From positions 1,054,001-1,118,000 of the forward strand of contig JAMSLZ010000005.1 of assembly GCA_026027325.1 (NCBI GenBank): a DNA stretch of 64,000 nt. Direction: 5' to 3'. Under the pieces are notes generated by a model. It was not told the origin of the DNA, did not search any database, and worked only from the letters and a program-made list of their open reading frames with translations. Below are positions 1 through 11,553 of the stretch, one piece after another. The position numbers and the translations under genes are program-made. Every line of letters starts with the position of its first letter. Positions within the stretch are counted from its first letter, which is position 1. The DNA is from Actinomucor elegans (Eukaryota; Mucoromycota; Mucoromycetes; Mucorales; Mucoraceae).

Positions 1-207
1 TATACAAGATTTTGCGTACACACCATAATGATGTAAATATTAGATACATCTGCTTTCAAAAGCTTAGTAATTGACACTTCAAATAGGACGATATGAAATT
101 GAGATTTATTCTCTAAACAATGAATAGCCTCCTCTGCTGCTCAAAACAATATAAACAATAGATTTCAATAATAAAAATACAATGGGGGGGGGGTAAATTA
201 ACAAAGC

Positions 208-2329
208 TTAATTATAGTTTTCCTGTTGCTGTTGCTGTTGAATGGTATCCTTGGCAGCTTTAATCAATGGTGTAAGCGTGTAAAGTGGATCTGCCTTGCG
301 CAAGAAAGGATGTCGAAACAGTTCCGCAGCGGTAGGTCTAAACGCAGGATCTGCTTGTAGACAGAGAAACAAAAAATCTTTGAATATATCACTAAGAGAT
401 TCAGGGTTCTGTAAATCCGGTGTTCCGTTGTTGGCAATCAGGTAGAGTGCGCGCAATGGGTTTTCGTTTAAATAAGGCGGTTCACCTTCGATCATTTCAA
501 TGGCCAGAATACCCAAGGACCAGATATCTACTTTTTGATCATAAGCTTTTCTAGTTACAACTTCTGGAGCCATCTATGAACATGTTTAGTTGACGGATGT
601 CAGTAGGAATGATTGTACTTTACCCAGTATGGCGTACCCACTAGAGTTGTACGTTTTGATTGGGGCTCATGAAGTTGGGCACAAAATCCAAAATCGGCTA
701 TAGGCATTGGGGTTTAATCATTAATAGAGCATTGATGTTATGTTAACTTACTTAATTTGATATCGCCTTGCATACTCAACAAGACGTTATCACTTTTGAT
801 ATCTCTATGGATGACACCATTGGCATGAAGATGTTTTAATCCTTCAAGAATTTCTTTACAAATAGCAGCGATTTGACCTTCCATGATCATATTGCAAGTA
901 ACAACGTCTGTTAGACTACCACCTTCCATGTACTCCATCACTACCCAAAGGTCGCCTTTCCAAAGATAAGATTCGATAAAGTTAACAATGTTCTTTTGCT
1001 GAGAGCGTTTCATAACCATGATTTCATTGATAATCAACTCTTTCTTGGGTTGTTTTTCGAGATTCATTTGCTTAATAGCTACAGGCATTGGATGGTCTTG
1101 ACGGTAAGCGATGAATACACCCCCTGATGCTCTAACAACAATATTAATTATAAGATAGGATGGTTTGCCCTTCTATTTTACCCTTGACCAATCTTGTTCA
1201 TATTGGAATATATCAACCGTGGATCCGAATTAATGCACAATTCTTGCAGTTTAAGCAGCACTTCTTGGTCTTTCATGGCATCCTTTTGCTCCTTTGGTGG
1301 TCTGGCTTTGACTGTGCCTGGAGGGCCAATATTCGAAGATAGCGAAGAGGATGTTTCTATCGTGTCGGGATCTCTCATTTGTGTTAATTCAGGTAGATTA
1401 TCCAGTTCTTGATCCCCAAATTCATCCGAAAAAGAAGCTGTTGATTCCGAATCGATCGAGTTGATATCATCCACGTATTCTAATCCAAGCTGTTTAGCCA
1501 CTTTGGTTTTACCCCGCCCCCATGGCATTTCGACTTACCATCTTCCAATCGTTTTGTAGGTGTCTCTATAGCCGTACTCTTTGTACTTGAAGATACCTTC
1601 ACAAAGCTTAGTATATATGTTCAATTACTGCTAACAGAGTACTTACTAGGCCTGCTTTACTATTATTAGGACTTTCCTCTTTTGCCTTGGTAATACGAAG
1701 CGTAGAGAATCGTCTCAAAGTTTTGGATTTGAGGCTCTGGCTGGCATTAGTATCATTTTTTGGAATTTTACTCCAAACACCCTCTTCCAGGGTTTGCTGT
1801 GTATTTCCTTGAAGGAATTCGATAGCATGGATAACAGCCTACATATAATTATCAGAAGGGCTATAGTTCCCCATCCTGTTTCAAGGTTACCTGAGGATTA
1901 TTTTCTTGTTCCTGTCTTGTGATACCGCTTTGTGTAAGTAAAACTTGCCATTCTTTGGGTAATCCAGTAAAAGCTCCAGTACTTGAATCAAAGCCTACGT
2001 GAGTAACATGCACTGTATTATAAGGTGTCGAGATATCCATAGGTTCAGCTAAAGCCTGATTCTTAATTGAATTATTGTTGGTATTTGATATGAATTCTAT
2101 CAAATTTTTTTTAGATAGTCATATACACGTCAAAAGAACCAAGAGACTGACCATTAAAATTGCCCATAAACTTATCGATTACACCTTTAAGCTTTATCCT
2201 CTCCCGAGATTTCGACTCATTACTGCTCAATGAAGGTCGAGTTATAGATGGTGAATGGAGACTCGATCGCACCTTTTCTTTAGCATTTTGGTCAAGGTTG
2301 GTTGTAACTAGTTTAGGCAAGTTTGTCAT
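208..2329 (-). CDS. p21-activated (PAK/Ste20-type) serine/threonine kinase
   Basis: A Rho/Cdc42-effector kinase acting in polarity and MAPK signalling (family knowledge). The start ATG is at 2329-2327 and the stop TAA at 210-208. A CRIB/p21-binding segment ([15 protein letters not shown]) lies in the exon at about 2055-1891. The kinase domain has glycine loop GQGASGGVF (split by an intron near 1177), VAIK lysine, HRDIKSDN catalytic loop, DFG (about 700), and GTPYW/MAPE (split by an intron ending near 574). The C-terminus ends in a short polyQ and ENYN. At least seven exons are needed. The intron near 1538-1501 would be only about 38 nt. It is divergent from the universal stress gene, sharing about 415 bp. 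The PAK assignment is firm; individual paralogue identity (Ste20, Cla4 or Shk1 type) is not, but no PH domain is seen, which argues against Cla4 type. Confidence 0.93.
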
Positions 2330-2744
2330 ATTCAAAGACGCTTCAAAGAAGAAGAAGTCTTTAAGCGGGAAAGAACGAGAAAGTAGAAAGAAAAGGAAAT
2401 AAAATAATAAATATGGCAGCTTTAATTAAATGACTGAAGAAAAATGACCTTTGGTACGCTCAAACGCGTGTAAATCAACCTATGTTTTTTTGATAATTGT
2501 TCATGACCTAAGAAACCACAATAAAATACACGGTTAATAGTGATATCACATCTAGCCTTGATGAATCCATTCATTCCACACGGCAGTTGGGGGGAGCAAA
2601 GGACATATATACGCGCGCCGCCTCAATTAAAACATTTCGAGAAACATACCAGGTAACAGCCAACCAAAAACGTATTTCATGCTAAAAAAAACATCGACTG
2701 ATTTACTTGCTCTTTTTTTTTTTTTCTTTCAAATATAACTAATT
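2330..2744. promoter_or_regulatory. Divergent promoter region, kinase / stress protein
   Basis: A 415-bp spacer between two divergent start codons. It holds a TATA-like stretch (CATATATACG, about 2604) about 140 bp upstream of the stress-protein ATG, and a pyrimidine tract just before that ATG. Nothing else is recognised. Confidence 0.4.
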
Positions 2745-3396
2745 ATGTCTGCATCTACTAGTCCTCAACGTCGCCGTATCTTGATCGGTTATGATCATAC
2801 TGAAGTATCAAATTCTGCTATGGAATGGATAGTAAATAAGAGAGCCGTCTTTAGCGATGATGATATTACACTAGCTATCATTGTAAACGACGACGCCATA
2901 GCTGTAGAAGGCACGTTTGGATTAGAATCATCCATTGCTGGTCCTGTTGGCTGGTTATCCGATGATTATAGAGAACGCGTATCGAAGTTAGAAAAGGATT
3001 CTACTGAAGCATTAGAAGCAGTTGTTCGATGGTTTGAATGTAAAGGCGTAAGTTCCCATATAGTCTCTATATATTCAAGTTCTGTTCTTTTTAACGTGTC
3101 TTTCTACATAATAGATCACTGTTAAGCCAAAAATATTGAGCGGTGAGCCTGGAGAAACACTCAAAGATTTTGCAGAGGCAAATAAAGTGGATCTGGTGAT
3201 TGTGGGTAGTCGTGGATTAGGCTTCTTTAAAAGGTAGATATCACAAGCATATAAACAATACAGGCAATTGATTGTATTTTATTCCAGACAATTCATTGGA
3301 TCAGTATCAGATTATCTGATCCATCATTTAAAATGCTCTGTTCTCGTAATTAAGGATGATTATAGCAGTAACAATGATAGCAAATCCCCAAAATAA
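2745..3396 (+). CDS. Universal stress protein (UspA family)
   Basis: A small alpha/beta nucleotide-binding fold protein of the USP family, cytosolic, of uncertain physiological role in fungi. Three exons: 2745 to about 3050, about 3115 to 3234, and about 3289 to 3396. The N-terminus carries the ILIGYDHTEVSNSAMEW strand-helix typical of USP. The C-terminal half carries DLVIVGSRGLGFFKR then QFIGSVSDYLIHHLKCSVLVIK, which is the G-2x-G-9x-G-S ATP-binding signature. The second intron splits that signature (AAAAG/GTAGAT to TTCCAG/AC). Total about 160 aa, the usual size for a single USP domain. The ATG follows a long T/A tract and is the first in frame. ATP binding is inferred from the motif. Confidence 0.9.
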
Positions 3397-3542
3397 ACTA
3401 ATAAAAACATCATACTCAAATGTAAGCCACTTTTTTAAGCAACAAGGCTATAATTAGCGCTGCAGTTCTCAAGCTTGAAGAAGCACAGCCAACAAGGCTT
3501 TTATCTCAATGTAATGATTACACTCAAAGGTTTCACTTAATA

Positions 3543-3550
3543 GTATATAA
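3543..3550 (+). promoter_or_regulatory. TATA-like box upstream of small ORF
   Basis: The sequence AGTATATAATGG lies about 45-50 bp before the ATG at 3593. It supports the small ORF being transcribed, but is only an AT-rich match. Confidence 0.35.
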
Positions 3551-3592
3551 TGGAAGCCGGCTTTTTGTCTATTTTCTCTATAATTCAGCACC

Positions 3593-3823
3593 ATGCCTAG
3601 CTTTCATAACAGAACTACTAGTGACGTATCCATTGTTTCTCATAGGTCTTGTGACAGCACTACGCCACAATCTATACTGAGCAATGGTTCTGCTTCAAGA
3701 CAACCAAATGTCAAATTCTCCAACGTTCTCATAGTGAACAATCCTGCGACAGCCTATATTACGAAGGACGCTTGCTCACCTGGATCAACCAAACATGTTA
3801 TTGACCGCAATTTTCCAAATTGA
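3593..3823 (+). CDS. Possible small protein of 76 aa, unknown function
   Basis: An uninterrupted ORF from ATG 3593 to TGA 3823. The start has a reasonable context (GCACCATGCC) and a TATA-like box about 45 bp upstream. The product is Ser/Thr/Asn-rich and hydrophilic with no signal peptide or membrane segment; the segment VKFSNVLIVNN is the only ordered-looking strand. I do not recognise the family. It lies between the stress protein (same strand) and the Nudix gene, with which it is convergent (stops about 120 bp apart). It could be a real small gene or a chance ORF. Confidence 0.4.
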   Translation: MPSFHNRTTSDVSIVSHRSCDSTTPQSILSNGSASRQPNVKFSNVLIVNNPATAYITKDACSPGSTKHVIDRNFPN

Positions 3824-3944
3824 AGAAGACCGCTTATATATAACAAATTAATTCTTTGTACATAAATCATCTAATTTTATTCCAATGAACACTGCATATA
3901 CTTTGACATTTACTATATGCAATAAAATTTCATGTTTGGATTTA

Positions 3945-4412
3945 TCACATATAAAGATGTTCTTTGGCGTAAGCTAACCCTGAGGCTAGCGCGTGCACTC
4001 TACTATCAATAACTAGCAATTCATACTGAGATTCAAGCTCTAATGATATCTATTGGTTAGAAACCCACAAATTAAAGAAATAGTTCATTCTATATATGTT
4101 TACCAAGTAATCTTTCTAATAAACCGTCCAAAGGCAAACTTAATGTTTGTAAACTCCACTCGTCTTGTTCCAGCTCTTGTACGGGTAACTCCGCTAATTT
4201 TGTAACATCAATAGTGACTTTTGCTACATAGCAACTAGAATTAGTCAATCCAGGCTCATAAGCTACAGGCACTTTTGTCAGTTCAAATTGTTCTTTCGCT
4301 ACCAGGTATCCTGTTTCCTCTTTCAATTCACGTTGAGCAGCATGAATTGGATCATTTTCATCTGGGTCGATCAAACCTTGAAGAACAATCAAAAAATGTT
4401 AATATAACTATG

Positions 4413-4449
<37 letters not shown>

Positions 4450-4839
4450 CAATTACCTGATGGAAATTCAACGCAATAACGCTCAATTGCAGGCCTATGC
4501 GTTATGGTTATTTCGACTTGTTGAATTTATAGACAACTGGTTACCTATATTGAACTACCAACAAAATCTCGGGCGTTGGAGTTAACAAGATGGCATGAAT
4601 ATCAACAGCTAGTATTTAATCAGTATTATTAGGAGGTGATATGAAAGTTATGCATGTATATTACCATCAGCGTCCGAAACCCTGGCTTTTTTTCGGATAC
4701 AACGCTCCCAGCTCCTTTCAATTCCTGCATTGTCCTTATATGTTACGCGTTCAAGTTGAAGCCAATCGCCATTACCCATCGTCATTGGAGCAGACGATTG
4801 TACAAGTGTTAGCGCCTTTTGTAATGTTTTACGCGACAT
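3945..4839 (-). CDS. Nudix hydrolase, YSA1/NUDT5-type ADP-sugar pyrophosphatase
   Basis: Hydrolyses ADP-ribose or related nucleoside diphosphate sugars (family knowledge). Start ATG 4839-4837. The exons read WLQLERVTYKD, then VDIHAILLTPTPEILLVVQYR, then RPAIERYCVEFPSG, then the Nudix box GLIDPDENDPIHAAQRELKE followed by ETGYL. This fits GX5EX7REUXEEXGU with the FPAGLID-like lead-in of YSA1/NUDT5. The last intron (donor GTAAAC near 4108, acceptor TTAG near 4044) joins LLERLL to ELESQYELLVIDSRVHALAS and a TGA at 3945. This C-terminus matches the NUDT5/YSA1 dimer arm; ending at the in-frame TAG near 4090 would lose it. A (TA)n microsatellite lies in the intron at about 4414-4445. Confidence 0.85.
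4414..4445. repeat. (TA)n microsatellite in Nudix gene intron
   Basis: About 16 TA units inside the intron that separates the FPSG and GLIDPDE exons. Length is likely to vary between strains. Confidence 0.9.
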
Positions 4840-5382
4840 TATGAATTGAAATTCCTAAACGTTTACAAATCTGAAAGAAAGTAGAGCTTGTACATATATT
4901 CACTATTATTGCTTGCACCTCAAATTAGTCCAGCTAATCCATTTCAGGCTGAGTTTAATTAATTGCTGATAACTTACATAGCTAATGTCCGGTGCATGTT
5001 AAGCATTCCAAAAAAAAAATGAATTAATCTTCTTTTTGATAACAAAATCGCGCCAATACGCAAAAATGGCTTTAACAAAGGATGTACGTATTTTAATTAT
5101 GCATTAAATGATATATACTTTCTTAAACTTATGACATTAGTTTTGATAAAATGTTAAATTTTTATCTTGTTTAAAATGCACCTTTAATTTGCTTCATTTT
5201 AACAATGAAAACACAACAAAACTTTATCTATACGCATATGTGATAATTACATCTATGGAGTTTATAAAGCACATCTTTAAACTAATGCTTGTATGCTTCT
5301 AGAAAACCAAAGCTAGTGCTTGAAAGTATCTTTTAGGGAGTATTTGGGAATTTTTTCAAGAATGGCCTTATTTTGAACATCT

Positions 5383-5480
5383 CCAGATCTTTCTATTGAA
5401 TCCAATCTAATGTTACATTCAATGATTAGTACCGGTTCATAATGAAGCATTGCAACCACTAGAACTATTATTTAAATAAA
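5383..5480 (+). repeat. Dispersed degenerate repeat, copy
   Basis: Runs AGATCTTTCTATTGAATCC, then AATCTAATGTTACATTCAAT, then TTCATAATGAAGCATTGCA. It keeps all three blocks of the consensus. Confidence 0.6.
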
Positions 5481-5547
5481 GCAATATGGCTATACTATGC
5501 TTTGATGACTTGCTGTTAAATGCATACACTTTAGTTACACCAGGTAA

Positions 5548-5606
5548 TAGATTTATCGATCTCTCAATCAATCTTAACTTATTGTCACATTTGATTGCTG
5601 TACCTT
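5548..5606 (+). repeat. Dispersed degenerate repeat, partial copy
   Basis: Left half only: GATCTCTCAATCAATCTTAA followed by CTTATTGTCACATTTGATTG. Confidence 0.5.
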
Positions 5607-5700
5607 ATATATTATGCATCCAATGGAAGAACAGTAGGATTGCTTTAATTGTTCTTAATTCTTTGTGAATTATATACATTTAACATCTGTTAAATTTAAT

Positions 5701-5760
5701 CTATAGATCTCTCAATCGATCCTGGCTTAATGTCTCATTTGATTACTAGTAATGTTTAAA
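5701..5760 (+). repeat. Dispersed degenerate repeat, partial copy
   Basis: Left half: TAGATCTCTCAATCGATCC, then GGCTTAATGTCTCATTTGAT, then a decayed core. Confidence 0.55.
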
Positions 5761-6717
5761 ATTAGTTGGTACATGCATTAAATAAAATTTCTGCCTAGCT
5801 AATGTACTATGAGTATACTACAGCATAATGAGGGGTAGCATGTAGTAATATAGACATAGTTCAGGTAGCCTAAATATGATACCCCATCCAACAAATATTT
5901 CATACGCAAAGTGAATTATTACACCCGCTAAACCCTTAATTAAAGAGGATACCTTGGTATAATCAAACTTGCTTTGTTTTCATTCTGCAGAATAGACACC
6001 CTTGTACAAATTGAGCCTAGTATCCCCCAACTAAAGCTTCGTGTAAGCTGCGCGTATCATTCTTTTTTGTTTATGTCTGTCTGCAATTAAAAAGTACTTT
6101 GATTAATCGAATGATATATACGCTTCCTTATTGGCACAACATCATCTTGAAACAGTACCGTTAATTGAGGGTACTTTTTCTGTAGAGAAAGAGGTCACTT
6201 AATCGAGGGCATACTGCTGATATTCTCAGTAAAACTGAAAACCCGCGTCATGCTCTTGCCACATGTTACAAATCATTCGATGTAATATTAGTGCACAACA
6301 AATACAAACTTCAAAAGAAGCTCTTTTTTTATATATTTTTATTTTATTTTATTTTTTTGTAAAGAACAGATACCAAAGTGATTTAAATCAAGTCCAGTGA
6401 AGTTGACATTAGATTGGATAGCACTTTTTGTGCTCGTTTTGTGTTACCTCTGGACTTGTTTGCTTCAACTTGTTTTGACACCTAGGCAAGTAAATAAAGT
6501 GCCATACATACAGCTTTTCAGACAGTACATACACAGTCAATAAGAACCTTTTTGCTGCTGATACTCCTTAGTTATCCTAAAGAACTCTTTATGCAGATGA
6601 TTGCATTTTGCATAAGCTCCTTTTTCCTCATTCATTAGTGGCTCTCTCTTTTTTATATCGCATTGCTTGGTATACGTTCTTCTTTCTCTTTGTAATCTAA
6701 ACATATCTACTTCTAAC

Positions 6718-9700
6718 ATGAACACTAATAGTAGTAGTAAAATAGCTCGCCCTTCTTCAATTGGGTTTCCAAATACGCCTTTACCCACGAAAACAATAAC
6801 AAATAAACGGCGAATCGCTAGTCCAATCGAGCACGACAACAAACTGTCTTTGATGAAAAAGAAACCACAACAAATAAAGGCACACTTTACAAAATCCCAT
6901 TCAATGCACAAATTGGACCAATATTTGCTTGGCAACGATGAACGACAAGAATCAGTAACCAAACAAATGCACCAGCAAGCTCTATTAGGTAGAGCAACGA
7001 CGACACCTAGTATGCCAAGACCTTCTAGTCTTATTAAACGGTTCTCTGAGCATACTACAGGTGTACTTACTACAGCAAAACAATCCAGTAATAATACCAT
7101 GAAAAGATCTCAATCACTGGCTAACCCAGTTATAAATGAAGAAATCAAAAGTGGCGGCGATGGCCTTGATTTCAGATTGGGCCAGCGAGTGCGTATCCCT
7201 AGTCTGAATATGGCGGGAACGGTCAGATTCTTTGGTGAAACTAAATTTAAAAAAGATGCCAGTCATTGGGTTGGAATCGAACTAGACGTAAAAGGCACAG
7301 GTAAAAACGATGGCTCTATCCAGGGGTAAAGTATAAAACGAGCCCTTTTGTTTGCATAAAGTCTAAACCTTTCTCTTCAAGTGTTCGCTACTTTACTTGC
7401 TCGCCAAATACAGGTCTTTTTGTCTTGGCTTCCAAAGCAATACCAATCCTTGAACAAAACGATAGTAGTACACATTTTAATATCCATACTAGTATTAGTA
7501 GCAGGCAAAAGATCACACCTCGCGCTAGCAAGACAAACGCAACAACTAAAAAGAGCCAATCTTCAACTACTACTACTACAACTACTACCACAACAACAAA
7601 AAAAAAGAGTATGACTATCACTACAAACCCATCAACTGCACAGCCTAAAAGAAATCGATCTGCCACTACTAATACAGTATTGAAACCAAGCAAATCTGCA
7701 CGTATAGTGTCTACACGATCCAACAACCAACCATTGCCTACGCGCAGTAGCCCTTCTGCAGCTACTAAAAAGACATCAACTTCTACAAAGACAAATCAAC
7801 GCCTTCAAACTAGCAAGCCAGCCTTAAAAAAGTCCTCTTCTTTATCTACTGCCAGTAACAATCATAGATGTGATCATCACATTATTCAACAACCGCAGCC
7901 AAGACGCCTATTGCGCTGTAATTCCAGCGGCAAAACTAAGATGCAAGAAGTCACTGAACTTCAAACGCTACTAGAGAAATCTCGCCAAGAACAGCGTGCG
8001 CTTTCTCAACAGATGGATGGTCAAGAAGCGGCATGGGATCGCTTGGTTAGCGCCAAAGAAAGTTACGCTGTGCTTGTCCAAGAAAAAGACAACGAAATTG
8101 CACGTCTCAAGCGCTTCATTGACCAAACCAATCAAGCGACTGACCAACTGGCTAAACTCGCCAATGAAAAAGATGCAGCCCAGACCCGAGCTTCCATGTC
8201 GGAAGCCATGGAAAAGCAACACAGTAAAATCATTGAACGATTGGACGCTCGCGTACAAAGTCTGCAACAAGAAGCCTTGCAAATAGCCCAGCGGCATGAA
8301 GCCGAGGCGCTTGATCGAAACGCTCAGATGGAGCAGTTGCGAGAACAACTAGCTGAACGTGACGAAGCAGCGGCTATCATTGAGCGTGAATGCGGCGAGT
8401 TACGCAAAACACACATTGAAACAGTACGGGCTTTTGAATCCTCAATTACCGCTTTAAAAGTAGATCATGCTCAGATGATTCAAAACAAAGATGCACAAAT
8501 TGCACGATTGCAACAGATGCTGCAAGACGTTCATCAAATATATCCAACAGTTCAAGAAGAAGAAAATGACATGTCACCACGTCGTCGCTTGGAAGCTCAA
8601 CTGGAATTATCGACACGTGAATTGGATCGTGAGCGAGAGATGATCAAATCCTTACAAGTGGAAGTCGAGCAACTCAAAGAGGAGATCAAACGATTGCACC
8701 ATGTATCTGTCAATTCCAATTCGCAGTTTTATGCTTTGAGGAACGAGTTGGATAACGAGATTCAAGATAAACGACGTATTATGGAAGAAGCCAACGCCGC
8801 TTTAGAGATTCAAGCTCGTACCGAAGAAGAAAATGAACGCATCAAGCTGACAAATGATAAAACCCAACGCGATTTGGCTGATGTGCTTAAGAAACTAGCT
8901 ACCATGGAAAAACAGCAACGAGGGCCAGATGAAGTACATTATCTGATGAACAAGAACCGTGAACTAGAAGCACAAAACGAGAAGTTGCAAGCAGCTCAAA
9001 GACAAAGTGAACATGAATGCATGCGATTGATGGATGAACTTTTGGCCATTGAAAAAGTTGGCTCAGAAAGCAATACAAATGTGGCTGGGGATAAAATATA
9101 TCGAAGAGAGATTGAGCAGCTCAAGTTGCAAGTTGTTCGCGAAACCAAACGATACAATGATTTGTTAGATAGTAAAGACGCCAAATGCGAACGACTCACG
9201 AAAGAACTAGCAGACTTGGAATCGTTGGTGGAAAACAAAGTGTTTAACGAAACAGAGTTGGAAGAAGCTGTTGAAAATGAAAAGAGAAAAGTAAGAGCGC
9301 TTGAGCTGAAGTTACGTGAAGAAGAAGAGAAGAACATGCATCTTATAAGCAAGCAACAGCAACAGTACGCTCCCATGTCGCCCACCTCACCCCAGTACTC
9401 ACTTTTCCACAGACAACAGCATCAGTCTAAGGTATCTTCTACAGGGTCATTCTCTTTAATGACCAGTAGCAGTTTGGACACAGTGTCTGACCACGGCAAT
9501 ATGCTCGAAAGTGTTTACTGTGAAATTTGCGAAGTGTATGGCCATGAAGTTATGACTTGCAATGCCTTCATGACAGAAAAAGATAATATATCTTCATCAT
9601 CTGTAAGCGTACTTTAGTAGATGACTAATTGTATCTAATCCTTTATTTCTCCTAATAGTATTACTGCGTTAACTGTGATGTTTTTGATATCCATCCTACA

Positions 9701-9733
9701 GAAGACTGTCCAAATCAAGATGAAACCTTTTAA
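6718..9733 (+). CDS. CLIP-170-like CAP-Gly microtubule plus-end protein
   Basis: Binds tubulin and EB1-type C-termini at growing microtubule plus ends (family knowledge for CLIP-170/Tip1/Bik1). Start ATG 6718; an upstream TTG-initiated extension is not used. Exons 6718-7325, 7382-9602 and 9659-9733. The CAP-Gly domain reads GQRVRIPSLNMAGTVRFFGE, then GIELDVKGTGKNDGSIQG, and continues across the first intron as VRYFTCSPNTGLFV. A Ser/Thr/Lys-rich basic linker follows, then about 450 residues of charged coiled coil. The tail has two zinc knuckles: YCEICEVYGHEVMTC and, in the last small exon, YCVNCDVFDIHPTEDCP. The order CAP-Gly, basic linker, coiled coil, zinc knuckles is that of CLIP-170. Without the last exon the second knuckle would be lost. 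There is one CAP-Gly domain, as in fungal homologues. Confidence 0.95.
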
Positions 9734-9830
9734 AAAAAAAAGATCGTATAGGTTGTCAACATCCTTTGGCACATAAGTCCTTATATTTCTATACCCTATA
9801 CTTTATTGTTATCTATTGTTCATATTATAT

Positions 9831-9875
9831 TATCTATATCTATATATCATCTATATCTATATATCATTTATATCT
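9831..9875. repeat. Short ATCTATATC tandem repeat
   Basis: Repeats of ATCTATATCTATATATC downstream of the CAP-Gly gene stop; low complexity. Confidence 0.75.
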
Positions 9876-10721
9876 TATATATTCCTGTATATAAAATCAA
9901 ACTATACTTTAACTATATATGACAACGACTTTTCTAATCTTTATTTCTATTTCATTTACATGTATTATAAGGAATAACATTATTGAAGTAAAAGGGAGAA
10001 TATAGACTTTACTATGTGTAGAAGTAATAAATGGATAGCAAAAGAAATCACAAAGGATCAATTATTTTCAAGCTTGCCAAAAGTGACCATAGTAATAGCT
10101 TTAATGATGCATAGCATAAGGGTATTTTGATTTAACTGCTAGTAATTTTGGCTTGACAGACCTCACAGCATAACCACTACTCATACTAATTGTAAGAACT
10201 AGTAACTAAGAGTAACTTGAGCTCAATTAGTCGGCCCATTATAATGCCAAAAATGCGCACCAAAGCACCTCCTACGTACTTGAAAATGCCTCACTCAATA
10301 TTGGGTTATAAAACATAATTCCAAGAGCTCTTTCGTCTTATTAAAAGGATAACATAGAAGTACACCTATTGCTAACACCACCAGTAAATTTCCCAATTTA
10401 TATAAGTTGTAAATGATTAAACGCATAATGCCGCCGACCGCCTAAGCTCGCTCAGAAGCAGAAGATAGTTGGTCTTGACTATATTTTCTCTTTTGCATAT
10501 CTAAAAGGTTTGAAATAAATGACTTTTTATTAGCAGATTTCGCACTAAACTTAACATAATACGTCTGATGGTACAAAAATGAATCAATTTTTTCTTTAAT
10601 TCGCAGCTCTTATCGTTATGAAATTGATAATTTTGGATCTTTTGAAATGCAATCATTACTCACAAATTGCGTATCGAATAAAATATATATTAGATATACT
10701 TGCATATTTTTTTTTTTTTTT

Positions 10722-10800
10722 GGCTGATTGCTAGTACAGATCTTTACCTTTCAGTACATGTTCAGAATGAAGTATTGCATTTAATAGAGCCATTATATAA
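10722..10800 (+). repeat. Dispersed degenerate repeat, copy with best core
   Basis: Carries GATTGCTAGTACAGATC, then AGTACATGTTCAGAATGAAG and TATTGCATTTAATAGAGCC. It preserves the core block almost perfectly and starts directly after a poly-T run. Confidence 0.65.
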
Positions 10801-10877
10801 TTTGATTATAAAGAACATATAGCTTTTCGGTGATTAGCTTTAAATCGTATGCTTTTCTTATAAAATAGGTCTGATGA

Positions 10878-10942
10878 TCCATAGATCTCTCGACCAATAA
10901 TTAACATCACATCTGATGACTAGGTTAATATTTAAAATAAAA
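10878..10942 (+). repeat. Dispersed degenerate repeat, partial copy
   Basis: Left block ATAGATCTCTCGACCAATAA, then CATCACATCTGATGAC; the core is decayed. Confidence 0.5.
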
Positions 10943-11050
10943 CACTATGTACTTTTATCAAGGCCTTCATCTGGTTAAATACGACGAATATATTATGTTA
11001 GACATCATGATTAATAGTAAGCCACATTCATTTCATCAAACTCTATCCAT

Positions 11051-11155
11051 ATAGATTAGATTTCTCGACAGATCTGGCTTATTACGCTCTGATGAGTTTG
11101 TATGTTCAGAATGTAGCTACTGCATCTATTTTACAGTAGATTTTGGTAATTGAAC
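11051..11155 (+). repeat. Dispersed degenerate repeat, copy
   Basis: TAGATTTCTCGACAGATC, then GGCTTATTACGCTCTGATG, then TATGTTCAGAATGTAGC and CTGCATCTATT. All blocks are present. Confidence 0.6.
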
Positions 11156-11553
11156 CGGGTTTAGCTTCCATTCTGGAGAGGGGTAATTCACCTAAACTAC
11201 TAATAGTGTTCCAAATTTCTATATTAAGCTAAACTTATTCACAGTGATTCGTGTTAACACTTAATGGTACATTAGCTTATTATCTTACTTATTCATACAG
11301 TATTGTATATCTCATAATTCAAGGATGGCAAGACCTTCTCCTGTTCAGTAGAGATTAGGAGTGGACTCCATTGATTGGAATATGTATATATAAAAAGAGG
11401 GTTTTATTGATTAGTTCAGAATAGATAGTTGGTGTATACGACACTATATATAACTTTTTCGTACTGTAAGACGTGTACTGTAAAGAAGTGAGTATTAGAA
11501 TTTAAAATAGGTATATTACAAATTAAGATGGGTTTGTAGATAATCAAATACGA

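Larger units (their letters stand above)
4840..6717. other. Spacer with copies of dispersed repeat
   Basis: A 1.9-kb AT-rich spacer. It holds three copies of the dispersed degenerate repeat (5383-5480, 5548-5606, 5701-5760), an A/T-rich tract near 6330-6355 and the promoter of the CAP-Gly gene. The 60-aa ORF at 5486-5668 runs through repeat copies and is not considered a gene. No other feature is seen. Confidence 0.6.
9734..11553. other. Spacer with repeats
   Basis: A 1.8-kb spacer between the CAP-Gly gene and the phosphatase. It holds an ATCTATATC tandem run at about 9831-9875, a poly-T run at about 10706-10721 and at least three dispersed-repeat copies (10722-10800, 10878-10942, 11051-11155). 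No coding frame of note is seen. Confidence 0.6.

Noticed and set aside
4090..4092. In-frame TAG as the end of the Nudix protein
   Set aside because: It lies inside an intron; splicing yields the NUDT5-like C-terminus ending at 3945.
5486..5668. 60-codon ORF, plus strand
   Set aside because: It is a translation of dispersed-repeat copies and has no independent support.
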